Notes under the pieces: model-generated
Databases searched by the model: none
Told to the model about the DNA's origin: nothing
What the model saw: only the letters and a program-made list of their open reading frames with translations
Program-made: the position numbers and the translations under genes
Assembly: GCA_003669585.1 (NCBI GenBank)
Contig: QWOQ01000017.1
Location: 186,001-250,000 of the forward strand
Source: Planctomycetota bacterium
Lineage (GTDB): Bacteria; Planctomycetota; Planctomycetia; Pirellulales; UBA1268
Length of the DNA stretch: 64,000 nucleotides
Direction of reading: 5' to 3'
Shown here: positions 1 to 9,306 of the stretch, piece after piece
Layout: each line of letters starts with the position of its first letter
How positions within the stretch are numbered: the stretch's first letter is position 1

Positions 1-822
1 GTGCCTTCTGACATGCGAGGCCGCGCGTTTGGTCATATTCGCGCGATGGATCATGCCGGTGCAGCAGCAGGACCGCTTGTAGCAATGCTTTTTCTCTGGT
101 GGTTTCCCGGTCGCGAACGGGCACTGTTTATGCTCACCATTCTTCCTGGTCTCGCAGCGCTTGCCGTAGTCGTTCGATTCGTGCACGATCCTTATCCTGT
201 TCGGCGCGTTCTGCGTGCTGACATCCCTGCGCAGCCTCTCTGGCCATCGCTTACAGGCCCTCAGAAAACTTTACTCGGGTGCGTGGCACTCTATTCACTC
301 GGTGCGTCGAGCGAGCAGTTTCTGCTCATGCGCGCTACAGATCTTTTACACTCGGCCGGAATGACTACTGCTGTCGTTCCACTGATCTGGCTTGCAGTGA
401 GTCTCACGAAGAGTTTGTCAGCGCGATATACCGGACGCTTGAGCGACCGTATGCACCCACGAATCGTTCTCGCGTTTGGCTGGCTCATCTTTGCAGCCGC
501 TTACGCAGGACTGTCTCTGTCGACAGATCTTTGGACGAGCCTTGGGTTGATCATGCTTGTTGGGATTTCGTACGGCATCTCTGAACCTGCTGAACGATCG
601 CTTGTGTCGCTGCTTTCGCAACCCGATCAACAAGGGAGTGCGTTCGGATGGTACATGTTGGTTCAAGGATTACTGGCCCTTCCGGCCAGCGTTCTCACGG
701 GATGGCTTTGGCACCAAGGCAACGATGGCGTGTCGATCGCTCTGGCTGTTTCAGCTGGTCTTCCATTCGCTGCGGCTGTTGTGCTGTGGAGCACCAGAAG
801 CACTCTTGGAATGCAAAAATGA
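1..822 (+). CDS. MFS transporter, C-terminal part (truncated by window start)
   Basis: The reading frame is open from the first base, so this is the 3' part of a longer gene. The 273 visible residues carry about seven hydrophobic segments. An early segment with RGRAF followed by a DHAGAAAGP stretch resembles the mid-region of major facilitator proteins, and a second polar loop (SARYTGRLSDR) resembles the MFS loop between TM8 and TM9. It is probably an inner-membrane permease of unknown substrate. The GTG at position 1 should not be taken as the start, because MFS proteins have about 400 residues. The next gene is convergent, 13 bases away. Confidence 0.75.
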   Translation: MPSDMRGRAFGHIRAMDHAGAAAGPLVAMLFLWWFPGRERALFMLTILPGLAALAVVVRFVHDPYPVRRVLRADIPAQPLWPSLTGPQKTLLGCVALYSLGASSEQFLLMRATDLLHSAGMTTAVVPLIWLAVSLTKSLSARYTGRLSDRMHPRIVLAFGWLIFAAAYAGLSLSTDLWTSLGLIMLVGISYGISEPAERSLVSLLSQPDQQGSAFGWYMLVQGLLALPASVLTGWLWHQGNDGVSIALAVSAGLPFAAAVVLWSTRSTLGMQK

Positions 823-835
823 AGTCCTGATTCTT

Positions 836-1483
836 TTAGGGGTCTCCTGTGCTTGTCACAGGAATACCTCTCCATCCGGCACGAACCGCGGCGGCGATAT
901 CCAATCGATCGTCATCGCCAACCATCGCTAATTCGTCGGGTCTCGCATTGAGCCGTTGTTCCACAGCCCTAAAAAATTCGATCGCGGGCTTTCGCCATCC
1001 AAGTTCAGACGAGGCAAACACATGTGAAGCTTTGTTTAACGGGGAAAGAGCCTGTGCAATAGTGATCAGTCGCTCGTCAAAATTACTGGCAAGCGCAATG
1101 CCACAGCCTTTGAGAATTGCCTTCTCCATCAACGCTTCGCCGTGCGGCAAACTCCGCCACGAAGAAGGGCTTCCAAAATGCTTCCATAAATTTTCGAAGA
1201 TCAGGCCGGATTGCGGTGCATGATCAAAAACATCGTCGACAATACACCGCCATCGTTCGCGCTCGCGTACCTGACTCGTTGCAAACGGGCAACTCCCAGC
1301 TGCGTCGATTGATTCCTGCTTCGACCATGCCTCAGCAAATCTTCTGACGATCTCGTCGCGAGCAGGTTCAACATGGAATTTGTGACCCACCATCACGTAG
1401 GCATCTGCAACCGAAGGCCACGGTTCCACCATGGTTCCCACAACGTCAAAACAAACAATGCGAACGCCCGGTGGTGGAAAAAT
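836..1483 (-). CDS. HAD-superfamily hydrolase, probable ATT start
   Basis: This is a haloacid-dehalogenase-type phosphatase of about 215 residues. Motif I (FDVVGT, nucleophile Asp13 in this reading) lies upstream of the first canonical start, a GTG at 1441 that falls inside the motif itself. The frame opens after a TGA at 1525-1523 and holds no ATG, GTG or TTG before motif I. An ATT at 1483-1481 is preceded by AAGGGG with six bases between, so I place the start there. The C-terminal motif GDDDRLDIAAA supplies the metal-binding acidic residues, and GWRKPAIEFF carries the conserved Lys. A one-base frameshift joining an upstream ATG at 1526 is the alternative. The substrate is unknown. Confidence 0.75.
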   Translation of the reverse strand: MFPPPGVRIVCFDVVGTMVEPWPSVADAYVMVGHKFHVEPARDEIVRRFAEAWSKQESIDAAGSCPFATSQVRERERWRCIVDDVFDHAPQSGLIFENLWKHFGSPSSWRSLPHGEALMEKAILKGCGIALASNFDERLITIAQALSPLNKASHVFASSELGWRKPAIEFFRAVEQRLNARPDELAMVGDDDRLDIAAAVRAGWRGIPVTSTGDP

Positions 1484-1582
1484 TTCAAGCCCCTTGACCC
1501 TGAACGAACAGAGCGTCTTTTCTCATGAAAAAAACACCGGGAAACATTCACTGCCACAGATGTCAGACTGTTCTTTCATGAA

Positions 1583-3700
1583 TCACCGACGAGGAATCAA
1601 TCCTAAATCGAGACCGAAAACAAACAGCATCAAACTCAAAAGAAGTGCCAAGCCCACGTAACTCAGAACGATTACGACGTTTTCGCTTGGTGGCTTTCCT
1701 CGAATGAATTCGTACGACAAGAAAACCATATGCCCGCCGTCCAAAACGGGGATGGGGAGAAAATTTACGACCGCTAAATTGGCACTCAGCATCGTTAAAA
1801 ACAGGAGTAGACGACTGAAGCCTTCTTCTGCCGAGCGGCCTGCCTGCTTGGCGATTTCAATCGGTCCTCCCAAGAGGCGTGGGCTGATCTGGCGAGACGT
1901 TAGCTTCTGGAGAAACGTGTAGACAAGCGACACATCGTCGAGTGTTTTTCTAGCACCTAACGAAAGAGCCGCCGGAATCGATTCCGCCTGTTTGAGCGTG
2001 TACACCGGTTCAAAAACTAATCCACGATCCACAATCCAACGGTCGGTTGAATCAACCGGATCAAGTTCGACTATTCGTTCTGTGCCATTGGCCCCCATAA
2101 GAACAAGACGAAGTCTCACTCCTGGTCTCGCTAATTGAATGGCCGACACAACAAACGGCCAGCTTGGAGACTCTTTTGAAATCTTCATGCCGATTTCCTC
2201 GGCGTCTTTTTTTTGTGAATCAAACGCCGCCGCATTCGTGACGCGATCCCCCGGCACAACTCCAGCCTTATCTGCCGGCCCACCCGACTCAACTGCTGCC
2301 ACCAACCCATCGACCGGTATCGCTACTCCAATGCTTGGAATCGACACTGGACTCGAGGGCCATCTGGATTCTTCAAGCCATGTCGCATTTCTTGGAACAA
2401 GTGTGACTTCGAATTCACTCTTTGTTTGAGAGGATGTCTCGTTCGAAATTGACTCAACTGCCGCAGCGGGAAGCGACGGATCTTTGCCAGTTTCTAAATT
2501 TCGCACGATTTTCAGAACCACTTGTTTCCCGTGCGCCGCCTGTAATCGTTCGGCCAACGAGAGAGGATCTCCGACGCTCTGCATCGAGCCTGTTTCACCA
2601 ATATCGATTCCAACAATAGAATCTCCTGGAAGAATTCCGGCCATGCCCGCTGGACTGTCCCCCTGCACTGCTTTGATCGGCAACGGTGTCATTTCCATTC
2701 CGATCGTTCTGTATTTTTGTGGTGGCACTTTGACTGTAATCGGCCCCACCGTTCCCCCTCTTTCAACTTTCATTTCCACAAAATCGCTGCTGCTGCGAGA
2801 CAGTTCGGCAAGCAATTCTGCGTAGGTTTTCACAGGTGTCTCACCAACCGCAATGATTGTGTCACCCTTTTGAAGTGGCGGTTCTGCGGAAGTTGCCGAC
2901 ATCGGCAGATCGCCATCACCGCTCTGCGGAAGCGTGGTTGAAAATGGACTGGTGACTCCAACAGTCGGTACGCCTAAATCGGTATCCGGCTGGAGCATGA
3001 CGGTATGAATCGAATCATCCAGCGGTCTGTGAAAGGTGAACTCTACTCCGTTGGTCACATTTCCAAGCGTCACGCCTCGTTGGAGATCAGAAAAAATTGG
3101 GGACTTCTTTTGCCCGATTGAAGTGATTTCATCTCCTGTTCGCATTCCTGCCCGCCACGCCGCGCCACCAGGACGCACGCTCGATACTTCGCATGTGAGT
3201 TCTTTGATTCCCAGTCGATAGGCCCACGAGGCCATGATGACTGCAAAAATCAGATTCATAATTACGCCGGCTGAAATAATCGCCATCCGTTTTGGAACGC
3301 TTTGAGCTGGATAACTCCGTGGGTCCCACGGTTGATGCGAATCGCTTGTCGGTTCGGCGGGAAGATCGCCAGTTGGTCTCGCGCGAAGAGCTTCTGCGGT
3401 TGTTGCAGAGGGATTGTCATCCTGCCCAAGCATTTTGACATATCCTCCCAGCGGCAGCGCACCAATGCCGTACTCGGTCTCTCCCCAAGTGAAGCTCAGA
3501 ATTTTGAGACCACCTACATCGAATCCCAGAAAAAATTTTTCGCATTTCACCCCGCAGGCCTTGGCAACCAAAAAATGGCCCAGTTCGTGAACAAAAATCA
3601 CAAATCCAAGGCCGCCTGCGACCTGTAGGATCACCAACCAATTCGAAGGCTGAATCAACCATTCACCCCACGATGCCGCGCTCAAAAGATTCAATTCCAC
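1583..3700 (-). CDS. rseP: RseP-type site-2 zinc metalloprotease with four PDZ-like segments
   Basis: This is an intramembrane protease of the inner membrane. In the known family it cleaves anti-sigma factors or signal-peptide remnants. The zinc site HELGH is at residues 38-42 in the first transmembrane helix, and the second metal motif (PVLDGGH) lies in the C-terminal membrane part. Between them are four PDZ-like segments, recognisable by GD-x-I and pGD-x-V turns, where Escherichia coli RseP has two. The length of 705 residues exceeds the usual 450. The start is a GTG at 3700. It overlaps the end of dxr by 10 bases, which suggests translational coupling; the rseP/dxr neighbourhood is common in bacteria. 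Confidence 0.93.
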   Translation of the reverse strand: MELNLLSAASWGEWLIQPSNWLVILQVAGGLGFVIFVHELGHFLVAKACGVKCEKFFLGFDVGGLKILSFTWGETEYGIGALPLGGYVKMLGQDDNPSATTAEALRARPTGDLPAEPTSDSHQPWDPRSYPAQSVPKRMAIISAGVIMNLIFAVIMASWAYRLGIKELTCEVSSVRPGGAAWRAGMRTGDEITSIGQKKSPIFSDLQRGVTLGNVTNGVEFTFHRPLDDSIHTVMLQPDTDLGVPTVGVTSPFSTTLPQSGDGDLPMSATSAEPPLQKGDTIIAVGETPVKTYAELLAELSRSSSDFVEMKVERGGTVGPITVKVPPQKYRTIGMEMTPLPIKAVQGDSPAGMAGILPGDSIVGIDIGETGSMQSVGDPLSLAERLQAAHGKQVVLKIVRNLETGKDPSLPAAAVESISNETSSQTKSEFEVTLVPRNATWLEESRWPSSPVSIPSIGVAIPVDGLVAAVESGGPADKAGVVPGDRVTNAAAFDSQKKDAEEIGMKISKESPSWPFVVSAIQLARPGVRLRLVLMGANGTERIVELDPVDSTDRWIVDRGLVFEPVYTLKQAESIPAALSLGARKTLDDVSLVYTFLQKLTSRQISPRLLGGPIEIAKQAGRSAEEGFSRLLLFLTMLSANLAVVNFLPIPVLDGGHMVFLSYEFIRGKPPSENVVIVLSYVGLALLLSLMLFVFGLDLGLIPRR

Positions 3701-4884
3701 TTCTCAATCTCCTGTCTAGCTACTGTATCCACGTGCATGAGTTCATCGAGTGACGGGCTCGATTTATATCGGTGTTCGCCGAGCACACGCTCGCAGACTT
3801 TTGCAATATCGGTAAAGAGCATTCGACCCTCGAGAAAACGTCCAACCGCTGCTTCATTGGCCGCATTCAGCACTGCACCGGCTGTGCCTCCGGCGCGAGC
3901 CGCCTCGAGTCCGAGTCGCACCGCTGGAAATCGCCCAAGATCGGGCGGCTCAAATTCAAGTGTCAGTGGACCTGAAAAATCAAGCCGCCGAGCAGGGCAT
4001 TCCATTCGATGCGGACACGTCAAAGCGTACTGGATCGGAAGTCGCATGTCGGGGGGACCCATCTGTGCCACGACCGATCCGTCAATAAATTCTACCAGCG
4101 AATGTACGATTGATTGCGGATGAATCACCACATCAAGACAATTTGCGTCAACTCCGAAGAGCCATCGCGCCTCAATCAGTTCGAGTGCCTTGTTCATCAT
4201 TGTTGCTGAATCAATCGTGATTTTTGGACCCATCGACCACGTTGGATGTCGCAGAGCCTCTGCCACTGTGACTAATGTGAGTGCCTCTGCCGAATGCTTG
4301 CGAAATGGACCGCCGCTGGCAGTGAGTATGATTTTTCTCACTTCATTGGGATGACCCGCTTGCATCGCCTGATAGATGGCAGAATGTTCGCTGTCGACGG
4401 GAATGATCCGCGAACCGCTTCGGGCAGCGAGCTCCATCACAAGCGGACCGGCCATCACGAGAGTTTCTTTATTGGCAAGCGCCACCACTTTGCCGGCCTC
4501 GAGGGCACTCCATGTGCTGCGCAGTCCAGCCGAACCTACGATTGCCGCCAACACGCGATCCACACGCGGATCGCCCACGAGTTGATCCAGCGCGTCAGAA
4601 CCTACGGCCAGCTTTGTGTCTGATGGCAACCCACTCCAATCTTCAGCCGCTGCGGCAATCGGGTCCACCACCACCACCCACGCTGGTTTACATGCACGAG
4701 CCTGTTCGATCAGCTTCGATGTATTGCGATGAGCTGCCAGTAGAAAGGGAACAAAGCGTCCCGACGAGGCGATAATGACATCGATCGCACTTTTCCCAAT
4801 GCTCCCGGTTGACCCCACGATCGCCACATGCAAAGGTCGCCAAGTGGCATCGGTATCATCGTCATTGCTATTCGTGGAAGGCAT
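3691..4884 (-). CDS. dxr: 1-deoxy-D-xylulose-5-phosphate reductoisomerase
   Basis: This enzyme converts DXP to 2-C-methyl-D-erythritol 4-phosphate in the cytoplasmic MEP isoprenoid pathway, using NADPH. Visible motifs are the NADPH loop GSTGSIG near the N-terminus, the metal-binding VDSEHSAIYQ, the substrate loop TASGGPFR and TIDSATMMNK. The frame extends upstream to 5103, but the family alignment begins just before GSTGSIG. I therefore choose the ATG at 4884, which gives 397 residues, the normal length. The Shine-Dalgarno there is weak. The gene runs into rseP with a 10-base overlap. Confidence 0.93.
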   Translation of the reverse strand: MPSTNSNDDDTDATWRPLHVAIVGSTGSIGKSAIDVIIASSGRFVPFLLAAHRNTSKLIEQARACKPAWVVVVDPIAAAAEDWSGLPSDTKLAVGSDALDQLVGDPRVDRVLAAIVGSAGLRSTWSALEAGKVVALANKETLVMAGPLVMELAARSGSRIIPVDSEHSAIYQAMQAGHPNEVRKIILTASGGPFRKHSAEALTLVTVAEALRHPTWSMGPKITIDSATMMNKALELIEARWLFGVDANCLDVVIHPQSIVHSLVEFIDGSVVAQMGPPDMRLPIQYALTCPHRMECPARRLDFSGPLTLEFEPPDLGRFPAVRLGLEAARAGGTAGAVLNAANEAAVGRFLEGRMLFTDIAKVCERVLGEHRYKSSPSLDELMHVDTVARQEIEKWN

Positions 4885-5293
4885 TGAGTACCGACACTCT
4901 GAGAACCACTCACGCCATGTGAGTCGCAAGCACACTTGGCGATGCGACCACCATATTTCAAGCGTATCGTTGATCAATTTTCGAAAGCTGATTTTCAACT
5001 CTCGCACAAGCTCTGATTGTACGCCTTGGGAAGTTTGGCCGCCACATGAACTCTTTCTCAAATGAACGATACCTGATGGAGATTCCGTGAAATGTACGGC
5101 CACAGTACCGAATGACGGTTTGTCGAGGAGTCTTCGAATGCGTAGGATGCTGATGGTTTTATGACCGAAGAGCTAAGCCTGCCGCACTCGCAAACCGATT
5201 CGTTTGCATTGCGTAGAGAAAGTCTTTTCTGACGACTTTGATACAGATAGTTTTGGAAAATCTCCCCGGAGTGCTCGTGCCGCACTGTAAAAA
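4885..5293. other. Divergent intergenic region between dxr and ftsH
   Basis: These 409 bases separate two divergently transcribed genes and should hold both promoters. The dxr frame remains open through half of it, but nothing in that extension resembles reductoisomerase sequence. I see no convincing -35/-10 pair, inverted repeat or RNA gene. Confidence 0.4.
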
Positions 5294-7441
5294 ATGAAGA
5301 AGCGAAAAACAGAAACCCCACCGCCGGCGCCGTCCTCAAAACCGCCACTTCCAAAACGCGTTGCTGATCGTCGACCCGCAGGAAACGGATCCAACATCGT
5401 CTGGTATCTGATTGCCGCAGGTGTTGCCGGACTTTTTGCAATGAGCCTCTTAGGCTCAAGCACCGAGGTTCGTCTTTCGTATAGCGATCTTGAGAGACTC
5501 ATTGCAGTGACCGGCCAAACAACAAGTTCGGCGTGGATTGAAATCGACCGCCAGAGTAAAGAAAAGAAAGAACCGCGACGCTACGGCGACCTCGATGATT
5601 TGGTTATTGGTGCGTATGAGGTCACGGGAAAGCTTCGAGAACTCGATCCCGATCCACAAGCAAATGCTTCTGGATCAAGTGTCGTCGATGCGCCGGAGGC
5701 AGCCACTCGTGGTCAGTCGGCAATGCAGAGTGTCGTTCGTACGTTTCGAGTTTCAAAACTGCCTTCGGAAAACTCAGAGAGCAACCTGTCGAATCTTTTG
5801 TCGAGACATGGCGTTCCATTCCGCTATGAAGACCCGCCGAGTCCTTGGCGCAATTGGATGCCAATGCTCACCATTACAGGCCTCTTTATTCTTGCGTTTT
5901 ACCTGATGATGAAGCGACTCGGCGGCGCGGGAAGCCCCATGGCTTTTGGTCGTAGTCGCGGCAAGATGTACGCCCAAGAAGAGCTTGGTATCACATTTGA
6001 TGAAGTTGCTGGAATTGATGAGGCTGTTGACGAACTGCGCGAGGTGGTTGAATTTTTGCGCAACCCCGAAAAATATCAGATTCTCGGCGGACGCATTCCT
6101 AAGGGCGTGTTACTCGTGGGCCCGCCTGGAACTGGAAAAACACTACTTGCCAAAGCAATCGCAGGCGAAGCGGGCGTTCCTTTTTTTGGTCTCTCTGGAT
6201 CCGACTTTGTCGAGATGTTTGTCGGCGTCGGTGCCGCTCGAGTACGGGATATGTTTCAACAGGCAGAAAGTAAGGCGCCCTGCATCATCTTTATTGATGA
6301 ACTCGACGCGCTTGGAAAAACCCGCGGTGCAAGCATCGTGGGAGGTAACGACGAACGCGAACAAACGCTCAACGCCCTGCTCGTTGAGATGGATGGTTTT
6401 GGAAGCAATAGCGGCGTGATCGTGATGGCCGCTACGAATCGTCCAGAAACTCTCGATCCGGCATTGCTGCGCCCCGGACGGTTTGATCGGCATGTGCTCG
6501 TCGATCGTCCGGATGTTCGAGGACGGGAGGCGATTCTTAAGGTGCATGTTGCTCAAATAAAACTGAATCCTTTAGTGAAACTCGGCGAAGTTGCTCGAAT
6601 TACATCGGGCTTTGTAGGAGCCGATCTCGCAAATCTTGTGAATGAAGCGGCACTCTTGGCAGCCCGAAAAAATAAGACCTCTGTTGGCATGGAAGAGTTT
6701 GACGAGGGGGTCGAGCGAGTGACGGCAGGCCTTGAGAAGAAAAAACGCGTCATTCGCGATGACGAAAAGCAACGCGTGGCATACCACGAGTCGGCCCATG
6801 CTCTCGTTGCCTATTCACTGCCCAATACCGATCCAGTTCACAAAGTATCGATTATTCCTCGTGGTCTTGCAGCTCTCGGCTACACCATGCAGCGACCCGA
6901 AGACGATCGTTATCTGCTGACACAGAGCGAACTCGAGAGTCGAATCGAAGTGCTGCTCGCTGGCACAATCGCTGAAGAGATGGTCTATAACGATGTCTCA
7001 ACAGGTGCACAAAACGATCTTGAGCGAGCCAGTGAGATTGCACGATCGATGGTCATGGATTACGGCATGAGTCGTTTGGGTCGCGTCACTTATCGAGAAA
7101 GTACTCGCTCCCCCTTTCTTGCAGCGGCTGGCGCAGACCTCGGGAGAAATCGTTCTCACAGCGAGGAAACTGCGCGTGAGATCGATCAGGAAGTCAAACA
7201 TATTCTCGACACGAATATTGAAAAGGTGAGACGAATCCTCGAAACTCGACGCGGGGCGCTTGATGCGATTGCACTTCGTCTGCTGGAACGTGAGGTGATC
7301 GATGGCGCTGAACTTCGTGACGTGATCGAAAAGACGACCGACAGTCCGCAGATCGTGCCTGGAACGTTAGTTGAACGCAGACTGCCGCGAGCCGGCACTC
7401 CACCATCCGTTGAAGAATCTTCCACCGAAGCATCGGGGTGA
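5294..7441 (+). CDS. ftsH: ATP-dependent zinc metalloprotease FtsH
   Basis: This is a membrane-anchored AAA+ protease that degrades unstable and misassembled membrane proteins. Two hydrophobic segments (about residues 35-55 and 190-210) flank a periplasmic domain. The AAA+ module has Walker A GPPGTGKT near residue 276, Walker B with [11 protein letters not shown], and the second region of homology around RPGRFDRH. The zinc site HESAH is at residues 498-502. The length of 715 residues is normal to slightly long, with an extended proline- and lysine-rich N-terminus. The ATG at 5294 lacks a clear Shine-Dalgarno. Confidence 0.96.
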   Translation: MKKRKTETPPPAPSSKPPLPKRVADRRPAGNGSNIVWYLIAAGVAGLFAMSLLGSSTEVRLSYSDLERLIAVTGQTTSSAWIEIDRQSKEKKEPRRYGDLDDLVIGAYEVTGKLRELDPDPQANASGSSVVDAPEAATRGQSAMQSVVRTFRVSKLPSENSESNLSNLLSRHGVPFRYEDPPSPWRNWMPMLTITGLFILAFYLMMKRLGGAGSPMAFGRSRGKMYAQEELGITFDEVAGIDEAVDELREVVEFLRNPEKYQILGGRIPKGVLLVGPPGTGKTLLAKAIAGEAGVPFFGLSGSDFVEMFVGVGAARVRDMFQQAESKAPCIIFIDELDALGKTRGASIVGGNDEREQTLNALLVEMDGFGSNSGVIVMAATNRPETLDPALLRPGRFDRHVLVDRPDVRGREAILKVHVAQIKLNPLVKLGEVARITSGFVGADLANLVNEAALLAARKNKTSVGMEEFDEGVERVTAGLEKKKRVIRDDEKQRVAYHESAHALVAYSLPNTDPVHKVSIIPRGLAALGYTMQRPEDDRYLLTQSELESRIEVLLAGTIAEEMVYNDVSTGAQNDLERASEIARSMVMDYGMSRLGRVTYRESTRSPFLAAAGADLGRNRSHSEETAREIDQEVKHILDTNIEKVRRILETRRGALDAIALRLLEREVIDGAELRDVIEKTTDSPQIVPGTLVERRLPRAGTPPSVEESSTEASG

Positions 7442-7643
7442 ATCAGAAACCTGAGTCTTTGATGATTCCCTGTCTGAAATGATTTTGAAGATGGAAATGT
7501 AGGCCAGCACAACCGTTCCAGTCGTTTCAGAGTGCCTGTTTTTTCAAGCCGCTCACGAACGTGGGCTTCTCGTTTCGATCAATGAAGGAAGCAGGCCCGC
7601 TGGGTCGAGGTCGGTTTGTTTGTGAAGGAGATAGTTCGCGATC

Positions 7644-7859
7644 ATGTGGAAGAGCATTTTTCTTGCAGCCGGTATTTTTTCCTGTCTGCTGGGTGTCGAA
7701 TTTTTGGTAATTGATTCAGCGACCATTCTTTCGAATAGTGAGAACGGCGGTTCACAAGCGTTTAGCCCACCTGATTGGGCACCTTGGAGCTTCATTTCTG
7801 TGGGAGCGGTCCTGATTTTGAATGTCGTCTCCGGCCATCACAAATCTGCTTCTGAATAG
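7644..7859 (+). CDS. Small two-helix membrane protein
   Basis: This 71-residue protein begins MWKSIFLAAGIF and has two hydrophobic segments (about 5-25 and 48-65) joined by a polar loop with serine and asparagine. The overall pattern resembles small planctomycete membrane proteins I associate with this lineage, but no function is known to me. AAGGAG lies about 12 bases before the ATG. It ends 21 bases before the DCC-family gene, so the two are probably cotranscribed. Confidence 0.6.
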   Translation: MWKSIFLAAGIFSCLLGVEFLVIDSATILSNSENGGSQAFSPPDWAPWSFISVGAVLILNVVSGHHKSASE

Positions 7860-7880
7860 CGCGTCGAACAACAATTTGCC

Positions 7881-8279
7881 ATGATCATTACGCGGCACAT
7901 TCCATCGACCGACACTGTTTTATTTGATGGTCAGTGTCGCTTTTGCCGAAGCCAAGTTGCTCTTCTGCGAATGCTTGATTTCGGGAATCGATTTACTTTT
8001 TTCTCACTCCATGATCCGATCGTGCTCCGTGATTATCCGGAGATTTCTACCGATGAACTGCTCTCGCAGATGTATGTGATCGACCGCGTCGGATCTGCTC
8101 GAGGCGGAGTGGACGCCGTAAAATATCTTTCTCGAAAACTACCACTTCTGTGGCCATTGGCTGGCCTGCTTCACATTCCGGGGTCGATGCCACTGTGGCG
8201 ATACCTGTACCGGGTGGTTGCACGCAATCGAATGCGTTTTGCAGGTCGCTGTGATGACGGCCACTGCCGAGTGAATTAA
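7881..8279 (+). CDS. DCC-family thiol-disulfide oxidoreductase-like protein (DUF393)
   Basis: This 132-residue protein carries the family signature DGQCRFC at residues 16-22, so both cysteines of the CxxC pair are present. The family is thioredoxin-like, and redox activity is inferred from the motif only. The rest follows the family pattern: an RGG-type segment mid-protein, a hydrophobic LLWPLAGLLHIPG stretch and an Arg-rich end. It follows the small membrane protein gene by 21 bases. Confidence 0.82.
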   Translation: MIITRHIPSTDTVLFDGQCRFCRSQVALLRMLDFGNRFTFFSLHDPIVLRDYPEISTDELLSQMYVIDRVGSARGGVDAVKYLSRKLPLLWPLAGLLHIPGSMPLWRYLYRVVARNRMRFAGRCDDGHCRVN

Positions 8280-8338
8280 CACTCCGTCGGAATTCATGTA
8301 TGTTCGACGAGCGATTGTTTCTCTTCGTCGCTGGCCGG

Positions 8339-9226
8339 CTATTGCGGCTGTACTAATAATTTCTGGAAAAATAAAAGGTGCTGCCAGGGGAGTCGGTCGA
8401 ATTCTTCAGCCAGCATGAAACCCGCCGGTTCGAGTTCTGCTCGCACCTGCGCCTTGGTCATTTTGTGGAGTGGCTTGATCGGCACTTCTGGGTCTTCACC
8501 ACGAAACTCAGCTAATACAAGCCGTCCCTTTTCTGAAAGACTTTCACGAACACGATCGAGCATCTGTTCGGGGTGTGAAAACTCGTGATACACATCGACG
8601 CAGAGAACCAAGTCAATCTTCCCCTGTGGAAGACGTGGATCAGCGGGCGTTCCAAGAATGAGCCGAATATTGTCGAGCTTTTCATCCGCGGCACGACGCG
8701 CAAGCATTCGCAGCATTTCAGGCTGAATATCGACGGCGTAAACCAATCCTTTGGGGCCAACCATGCGGGCAAGTTCAAGGGTATAAAAACCGTTTCCACA
8801 ACCCATGTCGCAGAGAACATCTCCCGACTGCACCTTCAATGCCTCAAGGAGCGTTCGACAGTCTTCCTCTCGTTGACGGCTTTCGCGAACGAGCCACGGG
8901 GCACCGGCATAGTGCATCGTCTGAGCAATTTCGCGATTTCGAAACTCCGTCAGTGCTGGTGGGATGACGGTTCTGCGATCAATTTTCATATCGATTGGCA
9001 AAGGCTTCGGTCTTTCTGAAGCCAATCGATCATCCGGAGTCGAGCCTTCGTCCGGCTCTTCGATGTTAGTTTCCTCGGAAGTTGCATCCGCCGTCGTGGC
9101 CTGCGCGTTCACCGTGTTGCACAGACGCTCGTGCAGACCGACGACCAGCACAGTCGCACAAAAAAGACAAAACAGATTTCGTTGTTGAACGATTAATTGC
9201 AACAGGAAAAAGAGATTTGTTTTCAC
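8339..9226 (-). CDS. SAM-dependent methyltransferase with N-terminal signal or anchor
   Basis: A class I methyltransferase fold is shown by motif I DMGCGNGF at residues 140-147, an acidic end of strand 2 (YAVDIQPEML) and a VLCVDVYHEF strand-4 segment. The first 40 residues form a signal peptide or membrane anchor (hydrophobic LFCATVLVVG), followed by an acidic, Thr/Glu-rich linker to about residue 80. That would place the enzyme on the outer face of the inner membrane, where SAM is not expected. The start is a GTG at 9226. The substrate is unknown. Confidence 0.82.
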   Translation of the reverse strand: MKTNLFFLLQLIVQQRNLFCLFCATVLVVGLHERLCNTVNAQATTADATSEETNIEEPDEGSTPDDRLASERPKPLPIDMKIDRRTVIPPALTEFRNREIAQTMHYAGAPWLVRESRQREEDCRTLLEALKVQSGDVLCDMGCGNGFYTLELARMVGPKGLVYAVDIQPEMLRMLARRAADEKLDNIRLILGTPADPRLPQGKIDLVLCVDVYHEFSHPEQMLDRVRESLSEKGRLVLAEFRGEDPEVPIKPLHKMTKAQVRAELEPAGFMLAEEFDRLPWQHLLFFQKLLVQPQ

Positions 9227-9306
9227 AGCGACAAAGTATATCCACTTTTGTGAGCGAATAAACGGATCCTTTAAGACAAACTCAATAACCTCGCCATGGA
9301 AGCACT

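Noticed and set aside
4885..5103. N-terminal extension of dxr
   Set aside because: It resembles no reductoisomerase sequence and would make the enzyme too long.
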